DNA from: Anaerolineae bacterium
GTDB taxonomy: Bacteria > Chloroflexota > Anaerolineae > B4-G1
NCBI GenBank assembly: GCA_016783285.1
Contig: JADHWW010000191.1
Span: 1-7,870, forward strand
Length of the DNA stretch: 7,870 bases
Reading direction: 5' to 3'
Positions within the stretch are counted from its first letter, which is position 1. The number at the start of each line of letters is the position of its first letter. Shown here piece by piece: positions 1 to 6,142 of this stretch. A program made the position numbers and the translations under genes. The notes under the pieces were generated by a model that ran no database searches, was not told the DNA's origin, and saw only the letters and a program-made list of their open reading frames with translations.

Positions 1-491
1 TGCTCCACATGGGCTCCTGCGTGGACAACTCTCGTATCCTGACCCTCCTCGCGCAGGTGGCGACCGAGGGCGGCCTGGGCGAAGACATCTGCGACATCCC
101 GGCCGTCGGCATGGCGCCGGAGTGGATGAGCGAGAAGGCCATCTCCATCGCCACCTACTGCGTGGCCTCTGGAGCCTACGTCATCATGGGCGGCAGCGAC
201 GGCCCTGTCTCCGGGAGCGAGGAGGTGCTCCACATCATGAGCGAGGTCTGGGAGGAAAAGGTCGGCGCCAAGTTAGAGTTCATCGAGGACGCCGAGGAGA
301 TCGTTCGCCGCTCAATAGAGCACATTGACAAGAAACGGGCCGCGTTGGGTTTGCCGGAATACGACGCCTCAAAGTGGGGCCAGAGTGGCGACTGGCGTAT
401 GCCGGCACTGCTCGAAATTCCGTTTGAAGAGCGGATCGAAGCAATCTACGGGGGAAGAAACCAGGTTTTTTCCGAAAAACCTGGTTTCTAG
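1..491 (+). CDS. acsA: Anaerobic Ni-CO dehydrogenase (CODH), C-terminal part; 5' end outside window
   Basis: This is the C-terminal part, about 162 residues, of a catalytic Ni-Fe-S CO dehydrogenase. The enzyme interconverts CO2 and CO in the cytoplasm and, when paired with acetyl-CoA synthase, passes CO to it. The reading frame is open from the left edge, so the ATG at 9 is an internal Met and not the start. The sequence begins LHMGSCVDNSRI; its Cys (codon 18-20) matches the last C-cluster ligand (Cys526 in C. hydrogenoformans CODH-II numbering). The Lys of APEWMSEKA matches the catalytic Lys563, shifted by a two-residue insertion. The tail GLPEYDASKWGQSGDW...IPFEERIEAIYG looks like native CODH. 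The last residues (RNQVFSEKPGF) and part of the stop codon come from a palindromic repeat at 456-489. The neighbours acsB, acsD and acsC point to an ACS-linked CODH rather than a stand-alone CooS. Family assignment is very secure; the subtype is inferred from context. Confidence 0.95.
   Translation, partial: LHMGSCVDNSRILTLLAQVATEGGLGEDICDIPAVGMAPEWMSEKAISIATYCVASGAYVIMGGSDGPVSGSEEVLHIMSEVWEEKVGAKLEFIEDAEEIVRRSIEHIDKKRAALGLPEYDASKWGQSGDWRMPALLEIPFEERIEAIYGGRNQVFSEKPGF
456..489. repeat. Perfect 15-bp inverted repeat overlapping the acsA 3' end
   Basis: The left arm agaaaccaggttttt (456-470) and right arm aaaaacctggtttct (475-489) are exact reverse complements around the 4-nt loop tccg. The element lies in frame, encodes the last 11 or so CODH residues and supplies the T of the TAG stop. 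Because it is symmetric, the opposite strand encodes nearly the same peptide (NQVFRKKPGF). No T-run follows (the next bases are agggggg), so it does not look like an intrinsic terminator. It resembles a dispersed REP-like palindromic element that has settled at a gene end; other genomic copies cannot be tested here. Confidence 0.85.
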
Positions 492-499
492 GGGGGATA

Positions 500-823
500 A
501 TGCCGGTTGACACCGAACTGATAGATGAGATGGTCCGACGAATTGTGAGGACAGCCCATCCAGAAAAAATTATCTTGTTCGGTAGTCGGGCGCGGGGTGA
601 GGCGCGACCAGACAGTGACATTGATCTGTTGGTGATCGCTGACTCCTCAAAGCCCAGGCATCAACGCGCCGCGCCACTGTACGGGGCCGTGAGTGATATC
701 CTCGTACCGATGGATATCCTGGTTTACACGCCGAGGGAAGTCGAAGAGTGGAGCAAAGTGGCTCAGGCGTTCGTGACTACTGCGGTACGGGAGGGCCAAG
801 TCCTCTATGAAAACCGTCGCTGA
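500..823 (+). CDS. MNT-domain minimal nucleotidyltransferase (MntA-type antitoxin family)
   Basis: This 107-residue protein belongs to the DNA polymerase beta-like minimal nucleotidyltransferases. It has the family signature GSRARGEARPDSDIDLLV at residues 28-45: Gly28-Ser29 in the nucleotide-binding turn and Asp40/Asp42 as the metal-binding DxD pair. Asp72 in VPMDILVYT is a good candidate for the third carboxylate, so the active site looks complete. Proteins of this type pair with HEPN proteins; in the characterised HepT-MntA module the MNT protein AMPylates and silences the HEPN RNase. Here the gene overlaps a HEPN-like frame by 17 bp, the usual coupled arrangement, but that partner is badly shortened. 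The ATG at 500 sits just after a G-rich run (490-496) that could serve as ribosome-binding site, with short spacing. The gene has no known role in the acetyl-CoA pathway and looks like an insertion between acsA and acsB. Confidence 0.9.
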   Translation: MPVDTELIDEMVRRIVRTAHPEKIILFGSRARGEARPDSDIDLLVIADSSKPRHQRAAPLYGAVSDILVPMDILVYTPREVEEWSKVAQAFVTTAVREGQVLYENRR

Positions 824-1007
824 TCTGGTAAGAGGCTGGCTCAAGTCACTGGGACAAAATCTTACCCCATACGCGGTCGAGCTGCGCTACGACGACGAGT
901 TTTGGCCCGCGGCGGCTACTGCCAGCCGGGCGTTGGATACGGCTCTGACGATTAAAAAGTTTGTCATGGATCGGTTGCCTCCAGGAATGAAACCTGAAGG
1001 TGAGTGA
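807..1007 (+). CDS. Internally deleted HEPN-domain protein (remnant)
   Basis: This 66-residue frame starts inside the end of the MNT gene (17-bp overlap), the usual place for a HEPN partner. The N-terminus MKTVADLVRGWLKS resembles the first HEPN helix. The rest, LTPYAVELRYDDEFWPA and the final helix ending IKKFVMDRLPP, resembles the C-terminal end of HEPN proteins, where an ELRYPDDFWP-like segment precedes the last helix. HEPN proteins of this type are usually about 120-130 residues, so the middle helices appear lost by an in-frame deletion. The protein has no His at all, so the Rx4-6H ribonuclease motif is absent, and it cannot be an active HEPN RNase. It may be a decaying gene or a leftover that still binds the MNT protein. 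The HEPN assignment rests on residual pattern plus context and is moderately sure. Confidence 0.6.
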   Translation: MKTVADLVRGWLKSLGQNLTPYAVELRYDDEFWPAAATASRALDTALTIKKFVMDRLPPGMKPEGE

Positions 1008-1032
1008 CTACGACTTGAAAGTCTTAGATTAG

Positions 1033-1039
1033 AGAGGTG
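1033..1039 (+). promoter_or_regulatory. Ribosome-binding site of the acsB-acsD fusion
   Basis: The bases agaggtg lie 8 nt upstream of the ATG at 1048, good Shine-Dalgarno spacing. This supports the chosen start. The gap after the HEPN remnant is only 40 bp, so co-transcription is likely. Confidence 0.7.
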
Positions 1040-1047
1040 AAAAGGTT

Positions 1048-4000
1048 ATGTCTAAATACGTCGCAACGTGCGCCATTCGCGGCGCTAACGCCATCGTGGC
1101 CGAGGCGGACGCGCTACTCAAGAAAGCCATCGCCGAGAAGGGGGCCGAAACCCCCGTGGTTTTCCCCAACACGGCCTACTTTTTGCCGGTCACTTTTGGT
1201 ATGCTGAATCACAAAGTCGAAACACTGGGAGACCTGGAATTCCCGCTGAACCACGCCAAGAGGCTCTTGCATCCTATACCGGAGGACAATCTATGGGTGC
1301 CCTACCTGGGGGAAACGCTCGATAGCGGACAGGCGACCCTCCTGGCGACGGAGGCCATCGAGGGCATCCGCTTCGTCTATGGGGAGCAGCCGGAGCCGTA
1401 CCCGGGGCTGGAGTTGGTCGGCAGCACTGCTTATCCTGATTTCTCGGGTGACGGCCACCTCAACGGCCCCATTGACGACATTCAGTTGCGCTCGTGGGGC
1501 ATCCAGTTGGTGGATGGCCGTATGCCGGGCTTTGCCGCTGTCATCGGCGCGGCCCGCACGAATGAGGCCGCTGTCGCCATCATCAGGGAACTCCAGAAGC
1601 GCAATATCCTCATCTTTCTCTCCGGCAACGTCAACGGGCGCTCCATCATTGACCAATTGCGGGAGGAAGGGGTGGATATGGGGTATGATACCTACATCAT
1701 CCCCTTTGGCCGGGACTCTATCTCCGCCATCTACGCGGCCGGCTTTGCCACGCGGGCGGCGCTGACTTTCGGCGGACTGAAGGGCGGCCAGTGGCGCGAC
1801 ATCCTGTTGTACAACAAATTCCGCGTCTTTGCCTTTGCGCTGGTGCTGGGGGAGTTGGACGATCTCAAGTATGCCGCCGGCGCCGGCGTGCTCTCCTATG
1901 GCTTCCCGGTCATCGCCGACACCATCGTGCCCGAAATCCTGCCCACCGGCGTGACGCGCTACGAGCACATCGTCTCGATGCCGTGGAACGAGATTGACGC
2001 CGAAAGCGACGAGGAGCGGGCCGCCAAACTGGTGCAGCGGGCCATCGAGGTGCGTGGCGTCAAGATCAAGATCACCGAGGTACCGGTTCCCGTCGCTTAC
2101 GGCTCCGCCTTTGAGGGTGAGGTCGTGCGTCGGGCCGACATGCGGATCGAGTTCGGCGGCAAGCACAGCCGGGCCTACGAGTACCTGCGTATGGTGTCGA
2201 TGGACGAGGTGGAGGATGGCAAAATCGAGATCATCGGCCCCGACTTTGAGGACGTGGAGGTCGGCGGCGCGATGGATATGGCTATTCTGATCGAGGTGGC
2301 CGGCCGCAAGATGCAGTTGGACTTTGAGCCGGTGCTGGAGCGGCAGATACACTACTTTGTCAACGCAGCCTCCGGTCTCCAGCACATGGGTCAGCGTGAC
2401 ATCACGTGGATCCGCATCAGCAAGACGGCGGCGGAGAAGGGCTTCTCCCTGCATCACTTCGGCGACATTGTCTACGCAAGGTTACACGCCGACTTTGGCG
2501 CCATCGTGGACAAGATACAGGTAAAGATCGTCACCGATCCCGATCTGCACGCCGAGTGGCTGGAGAAGGCGCGCGTGGCCTACGACTTCCGCAACCGGCG
2601 TCTGGCCGACCTGACCGACGAAGCGGTTGACACGTTTTATGACTGCACGCTCTGCCAGTCCTTCGCCCCCACTCACGTCTGCATCATCAGCCCGCAGCGT
2701 TTGGGCCTGTGCGGGGCCTATAACTGGCTTGACTGCAAGGCCAGTTTTGAGATCAATCCCACCGGCCCCAACCAGCCGGTGCCTAAAGGGAAACTGCTCG
2801 ACCCGGTCAAGGGGTACTGGACCGGAACCGATAAAACCGCTGTCAAGAACTCGCAGGGCACCGTCCAGCGTGTCGCGATGTACTCCATTATGGAGAACCC
2901 GATGACCGCTTGCGGTTGCTTCGAGTGTATCGTGATGTACATCCCCGAGGCAGAAGGAGTGATGGTCGTCAGCCGTGAGGATCCGAGCATGACACCGGCG
3001 GGTATGACTTTCTCCACCCTGGCCGGTATGTGCGGCGGCGGCATCCAGACGCCTGGTGTGATGGGTGTGGGCAAGTTCTACATGACCAGCCCCAAGTTCC
3101 TCTCGGCCGACGGAGGCTTCAAGCGGGTCGTCTGGATGTCCAGTTTCCTCAAGGAGAGCATGGCGACCGAGTTCACCACCGTGGCGGAGCATGAGGGTGT
3201 CCCCGACCTGATAGATCGTATCGCCGACGAGCGTAACGTCACCACAGTAGATGAACTGGTGGCGTGGCTCAAAGAGAAGAACCACCCGGTGCTCAAGATG
3301 GGCGTGATGCAGGCGGCATCGGGAGAGGTTGAGGTTGAGGCTGAGGTTAAGGCTGAGGTTGAGGTTAAGGCTGAGGCTGAGGTTGAGGTTGAGGTTAAGG
3401 TTGAGGTTGAGGCTGAGGTTGAGGTTGAGGTTGAGGCTGAGGTTGAGGTTGAGGCTGCACCCGCGCCGTTGCCTGTTCCTGCTCCCGTGGTCGTGCCTGG
3501 GGTTTTGGTGAGCGCCGATGTCCAGCAGATCGCCCAGATCAGCGCCGGGATCGTCATTGACAGTTTCCGCCGTGCACTGGAGGCTGCGCTGCGGGAGTTG
3601 GGTGGGACCGTGCCGGCTGTGCCTGTAGCGCCGGTCGCACCGATTGCGCCGGTGGCTGCGCCTGCTGCGCCAGAGGTCGCCGCACCCCTCGTAAAAAAAA
3701 TAGTTAGACCAGTAGTGCCACCCTGGTCTGAGGACAAAGAGACGAGCCTGGAGATTCTCAAGGAAAAGTGGCCGGGCAGTGTCCGCGAGGTCACGCTGGG
3801 CGCGACTGCGGCAGAAGGCGGCACGCGGACCAGCACGGTCACGGTCGGCGGCCAGACTGCGATGCCTTTCCTCAACTTTGAGGGCGAGATGGGGCACAAG
3901 CCGGTGGTCGCTATCGAGATCCAGGATCACAAGCCTGACGACTGGTCGTCATTGCTGATGGAGGCCTGGGGCGACGCGATGGAGGACCCCGGCGAGTGGG

Positions 4001-4704
4001 CCAAGGCGGCCGAGAAAGCCGGCGCCGACCTCATCCTGCTCCAACTCAGCCTGACCGACGCCGACGGCAATCCCAACACGCCTGAGAACGCCCGCGCAGC
4101 AGTGCGCAAGGTGCTCGAGGCCACCGGCCTACCGCTGATCGTGCAGGGGCCGGGGCAGGTTGACGCCGACAATGAGTTGCTTGTCCCCGTGGCTGAAGAG
4201 GCGGTCGGGGAGCGGATCGCGCTGGGTGTGTGCGAGGAGAAGAACTATCGCACCATCGTCGCGGCGGCGCTGGCCCACGGCCAACTGGTCATGGCCCGCA
4301 CTGCCATGGACGTCAACCTGGCCAAGCAACTCAACATCTTGATCAGCGACATGGGCCTGCCCCTGGACCGCATCCTGATGGACCCGACCTGCGCTGGCGT
4401 GGGTTACGGCATGGAGTATGGCTACTCGGTGATGGAGCGGCTGCGACTGGCGGCTCTCCAGGGCGACGGTATGACCCAATCGCCGATGATCGTCACCGTG
4501 GGCTACGAGGCCTGGCGTCAGAAGGAGAGCAAGGTCGGCGCGGGCGTGCCCGAGGCCTGGGGTGAGTGGGAGGAACGGGCGATCAACTGGGAGACGATGA
4601 CAGCGTCCACCCTGGTCGAGTCGGCTGCCGACGTCGTCGTGCTGCGCCACCCCGAGTCGGTGCGGCGTATTCATGCGATGATTGAGGAGTTGGGAGACTG
4701 GTAG
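1048..4704 (+). CDS. acsB: Acetyl-CoA synthase (AcsB) fused to CFeSP small subunit (AcsD)
   Basis: This single uninterrupted frame of 1218 residues has two complete enzyme parts. Residues 1 to about 757 are acetyl-CoA synthase, which condenses CO, a methyl group and CoA at the Ni-Ni-[4Fe-4S] A-cluster. All six cysteines are present: C533, C536, C545 and C555 in DCTLCQSFAPTHVC...GLC, then C622-Gly-C624. They are spaced as in Moorella ACS (506, 509, 518, 528, 595, 597), with a constant offset of 27. The N-terminal CODH-contact domain is also present, so this is the bacterial-type long ACS. Residues 760-803 are a Glu/Lys-Val/Ala repeat. Residues 804-899 are Pro/Ala-rich arms around a short helix (about 822-852). 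Residues about 900-1218 are AcsD, the TIM-barrel small subunit of the corrinoid iron-sulfur protein, with VTLGAT, GGTRTSTVTVGG, LNFEGEMGHKPVVAIEIQD, GYEAWRQKE and the RHPESV C-terminal region. The length matches free AcsD (about 320). AcsD and AcsB are normally separate proteins. The A8 tract in the linker may allow frameshifting (see 3672-3729). Confidence 0.95.
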   Translation: MSKYVATCAIRGANAIVAEADALLKKAIAEKGAETPVVFPNTAYFLPVTFGMLNHKVETLGDLEFPLNHAKRLLHPIPEDNLWVPYLGETLDSGQATLLATEAIEGIRFVYGEQPEPYPGLELVGSTAYPDFSGDGHLNGPIDDIQLRSWGIQLVDGRMPGFAAVIGAARTNEAAVAIIRELQKRNILIFLSGNVNGRSIIDQLREEGVDMGYDTYIIPFGRDSISAIYAAGFATRAALTFGGLKGGQWRDILLYNKFRVFAFALVLGELDDLKYAAGAGVLSYGFPVIADTIVPEILPTGVTRYEHIVSMPWNEIDAESDEERAAKLVQRAIEVRGVKIKITEVPVPVAYGSAFEGEVVRRADMRIEFGGKHSRAYEYLRMVSMDEVEDGKIEIIGPDFEDVEVGGAMDMAILIEVAGRKMQLDFEPVLERQIHYFVNAASGLQHMGQRDITWIRISKTAAEKGFSLHHFGDIVYARLHADFGAIVDKIQVKIVTDPDLHAEWLEKARVAYDFRNRRLADLTDEAVDTFYDCTLCQSFAPTHVCIISPQRLGLCGAYNWLDCKASFEINPTGPNQPVPKGKLLDPVKGYWTGTDKTAVKNSQGTVQRVAMYSIMENPMTACGCFECIVMYIPEAEGVMVVSREDPSMTPAGMTFSTLAGMCGGGIQTPGVMGVGKFYMTSPKFLSADGGFKRVVWMSSFLKESMATEFTTVAEHEGVPDLIDRIADERNVTTVDELVAWLKEKNHPVLKMGVMQAASGEVEVEAEVKAEVEVKAEAEVEVEVKVEVEAEVEVEVEAEVEVEAAPAPLPVPAPVVVPGVLVSADVQQIAQISAGIVIDSFRRALEAALRELGGTVPAVPVAPVAPIAPVAAPAAPEVAAPLVKKIVRPVVPPWSEDKETSLEILKEKWPGSVREVTLGATAAEGGTRTSTVTVGGQTAMPFLNFEGEMGHKPVVAIEIQDHKPDDWSSLLMEAWGDAMEDPGEWAKAAEKAGADLILLQLSLTDADGNPNTPENARAAVRKVLEATGLPLIVQGPGQVDADNELLVPVAEEAVGERIALGVCEEKNYRTIVAAALAHGQLVMARTAMDVNLAKQLNILISDMGLPLDRILMDPTCAGVGYGMEYGYSVMERLRLAALQGDGMTQSPMIVTVGYEAWRQKESKVGAGVPEAWGEWEERAINWETMTASTLVESAADVVVLRHPESVRRIHAMIEELGDW
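3325..3456 (+). repeat. Hexanucleotide tandem repeat, 22 units, encoding an (E/K)(V/A) linker
   Basis: Twenty-two uninterrupted 6-bp units (mostly gaggtt, with gaggct, aaggct and aaggtt) encode 22 dipeptides: 14 EV, 5 EA, 2 KA and 1 KV (residues 760-803). Every Glu is GAG, every Val GTT, every Ala GCT and every Lys AAG, whereas the surrounding gene mostly uses GTG/GTC and GCC/GCG. That uniformity indicates growth by unit duplication. Unit gain or loss keeps the reading frame, so the length may vary between strains. The repeat lies exactly between the ACS and AcsD parts. Confidence 0.95.
3457..3744 (+). other. Pro/Ala-rich linker with an embedded helix between ACS and AcsD
   Basis: Residues 804-899 consist of a Pro/Ala/Val arm (APAPLPVPAPVVVPG), a likely amphipathic helix SADVQQIAQISAGIVIDSF continuing to RELGG (about 822-853), and a second Pro/Ala arm (about 855-882) ending at KKIVRPVVPPW. 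Unlike the preceding hexamer repeat, its codons are varied, which suggests selection on amino-acid composition. Such arms resemble the flexible linkers of 2-oxoacid dehydrogenase E2 proteins. The helix function is unknown; docking to CODH/ACS or self-association are guesses. Confidence 0.7.
3672..3729 (+). promoter_or_regulatory. Candidate dnaX-like programmed frameshift or slippage site in the fusion linker
   Basis: An A8 run (3693-3700) is read GTA AAA AAA ATA, so 3693-3699 is a slippery A AAA AAA heptamer in the correct register for -1 shifting. A perfect 7-bp stem, agaccag (3706-3712) with ctggtct (3723-3729) and a 10-nt loop, begins six bases after the heptamer. It can be extended by a G-U and an A-U pair. 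An SD-like agagg lies at 3672-3676, about 16 nt upstream, a little further than in dnaX. A -1 shift adds Asn-Ser and stops at TAG 3705-3707; a +1 shift meets TAG at 3701-3703. Either shift would give ACS plus linker of about 884-886 residues without AcsD. Function is inferred; the sequence elements are seen directly. Confidence 0.5.
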
Positions 4705-4705
4705 A

Positions 4706-4787
4706 CTAGGAAACTGGGAAATTGGGAAATTGGTAGTTGGTCATCACCAATCTACCAATTTACCAATGTACCAATATACCAACCTAG
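4706..4787. repeat. Hairpin-forming short-period repeat cluster between acsD and acsC
   Basis: The left half consists of gggaaatt-like units and the right half of accaatct/accaatgt-like units with a period of about 8 bp. Together they form an imperfect inverted repeat closed at its base by ctagg (4706-4710) and cctag (4783-4787). Two segments recur exactly in the cluster after acsC: 4716-4736 equals 6145-6165, and 4744-4759 equals 6196-6211. The base of the hairpin overlaps the first bases of the acsC ribosome-binding site. It is not a terminator (no T-run) and not CRISPR (no spacers). Confidence 0.8.
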
Positions 4788-4790
4788 GAG
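4786..4790 (+). promoter_or_regulatory. Ribosome-binding site deciding the acsC start
   Basis: The bases aggag lie 8 nt before ATG 4799. This supports that start over the in-frame ATG at 4682, whose extra 39 residues would be encoded by the end of acsD and the repeat cluster. Confidence 0.85.
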
Positions 4791-4798
4791 AATTAGAC

Positions 4799-6142
4799 AT
4801 GGCACTTTCAGGTATTCAAATCTACAAGATGTTGCCTCAGACTAACTGCAAGGAATGTGGTTTTCCAACGTGTCTGGCCTTTGCGATGAAACTGGCGGCC
4901 AAGCAGACCGATCTGGACCTGTGCCCTTACGTGGCCGATGAGGCACGGGAAAAGTTGGCCGAGTCGGCCACGCCGCCGGTGCGGCTCGTGACCATCTCGG
5001 CTGATGGTCGAGAGGTCAAGTCGGGGAACGAGATCGTGCTTTTCCGGCACGAAAAGACTTTCTTCAATCCAGCGGGGCTCTTTATCCGCCTGTGCGACGA
5101 TCAGCCGTTGGACGAGATCAAGGCCAAGGCCGAGGAAGCGGCGAGTTACGTGGTCGAATACGTCGGTATGGAGTTGACCATTGACGGGTTTGCTGTCGAG
5201 GCGACCGGCGATGGTGACACGTTCGCCGCTGCCGTAAAGGGCGTGTTGGACACGGCCAAACTTCCGCTGATTCTCATCGCCACCGACGCGGCAGTGATGG
5301 CGCAGGGGTTGGAGGCCGCCGAGGGAACGCGCCCGTTGATCTATGGGGCCGCGGCTGGCAACTGGGAAGCCTTCGCTGATCTGGCCAAGAAGCACGACGC
5401 GCCGATGGCGATCCGGGCCGACTCGTTGAGCAGTCTGGCCGAGTTGACTGCAAAGATCAAAGATACTGGGATCGAAGAGATTGTTCTCGACCCTGGCGTG
5501 CGCGACCTCAAGTCGTCGCTGGCGTTGAACACGCTGATCCGTCGTATGGCGCTGAAGAAGAACTTTAGGCCGCTGGGCTTCCCGATCATCACATTCCCCG
5601 GCGAGTGCGCCGCCGACGATGGGCTAGTGTCCGTCACGGCGACTCAGGCGATCACCAAGTATGGGGGCTTTGTCGTGCTCGACCGGTTCAGCCCGGCGAC
5701 GATCTATCCCCTGCTGGCCCTGCGCGCCAACATCTACACCGACCCGCAGCAGCCAATCCAGGTGCAGCCGGGGATCTACGAGATCAACGATCCCCAGGAA
5801 GATTCACCCATTATGGTGACGACCAATTTCTCCATCACCTACTTTTCGGTGGCGAACGAGATTGACGGCAGCGGCAGTCCCGGCTGGCTGCTGGTGGCCG
5901 ACGCCGAGGGTATGAGTGTGCTGACCGCCTGGGCCGCGGGCAAGTTCGACGCCGAGCGTATCGCCAAATCCGTCAAAACCACCGGTATTGAGGAAAAGGT
6001 CAGCCATCGCAAGTTGGTCATCCCCGGTCACGTGTCGGTGCTACTAGGCGAACTGGAGGAAGAGTTGCCGGATTGGGAGATCCTGGTTGGCCCGCGCGAG
6101 GCGGTGGACATACCTGCCTATCTGAAGGTGTGGCAGCCATAG
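4799..6142 (+). CDS. acsC: Corrinoid iron-sulfur protein (CFeSP) large subunit
   Basis: This 447-residue protein is the large (gamma) subunit of the CFeSP, which with AcsD carries the methyl group from methyl-tetrahydrofolate (or a similar pterin) to ACS on a cobalt corrinoid. The N-terminal domain holds the [4Fe-4S] cluster used for reductive activation, with ligands C17, C20, C25 and C42 in NCKECGFPTC...LDLC. These are the positions seen in Moorella AcsC, and the total length is nearly identical (about 446). A TIM-barrel domain follows (about 90-325). The corrinoid-binding C-terminal domain starts near 333 and contains TTNFSITYF (from 341), LTAWAAGKF (about 375-383) and PGHVSVLLGELEEELPDW. 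The start at 4799 is fixed by the AGGAG site and by homology at MALSGIQIYKMLPQTNC. Its partner subunit is encoded just upstream as the C-terminal part of the fused gene, so the CFeSP heterodimer would be tethered to ACS. Related repeat clusters flank the gene on both sides. Confidence 0.97.
   Translation: MALSGIQIYKMLPQTNCKECGFPTCLAFAMKLAAKQTDLDLCPYVADEAREKLAESATPPVRLVTISADGREVKSGNEIVLFRHEKTFFNPAGLFIRLCDDQPLDEIKAKAEEAASYVVEYVGMELTIDGFAVEATGDGDTFAAAVKGVLDTAKLPLILIATDAAVMAQGLEAAEGTRPLIYGAAAGNWEAFADLAKKHDAPMAIRADSLSSLAELTAKIKDTGIEEIVLDPGVRDLKSSLALNTLIRRMALKKNFRPLGFPIITFPGECAADDGLVSVTATQAITKYGGFVVLDRFSPATIYPLLALRANIYTDPQQPIQVQPGIYEINDPQEDSPIMVTTNFSITYFSVANEIDGSGSPGWLLVADAEGMSVLTAWAAGKFDAERIAKSVKTTGIEEKVSHRKLVIPGHVSVLLGELEEELPDWEILVGPREAVDIPAYLKVWQP

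Noticed and set aside
456..496. Intrinsic transcription terminator after acsA
   Set aside because: The stem is strong but AT-rich and lies within the coding sequence, and it is followed by a G-run instead of a T-run; the downstream genes are close and co-oriented.
1011..1022. Small inverted repeat gactt-ga-aagtc before the fusion gene
   Set aside because: A 5-bp stem with a 2-nt loop is too weak and too likely by chance to call an operator or terminator.
1291..2457. Long minus-strand open frame opposite the ACS part
   Set aside because: It is a shadow of a GC-rich, conserved plus-strand gene; its translation is low-complexity and resembles no family I recognise.
3508..3510. Internal GTG start (Val821) that could yield free AcsD
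   Set aside because: The upstream G-run is weak and the same pattern is common in GTG-rich coding sequence; nothing beyond position supports it.
3329..3511. Plus-strand frame encoding an Arg-Leu repeat
   Set aside because: It is the out-of-frame reading of the 6-bp repeat within the fusion gene.
2482..3930. Minus-strand open frames across the linker, with runs of LNLNLN or TSTSTS
   Set aside because: The hexamer repeat has no stop in these frames, so they stay open by chance; the plus-strand ACS and AcsD homology is decisive.
4682..4798. Longer acsC start at ATG 4682 giving 39 extra residues
   Set aside because: The extra sequence is encoded by the end of acsD and the repeat cluster, does not match AcsC N-termini, and the AGGAG site supports ATG 4799.
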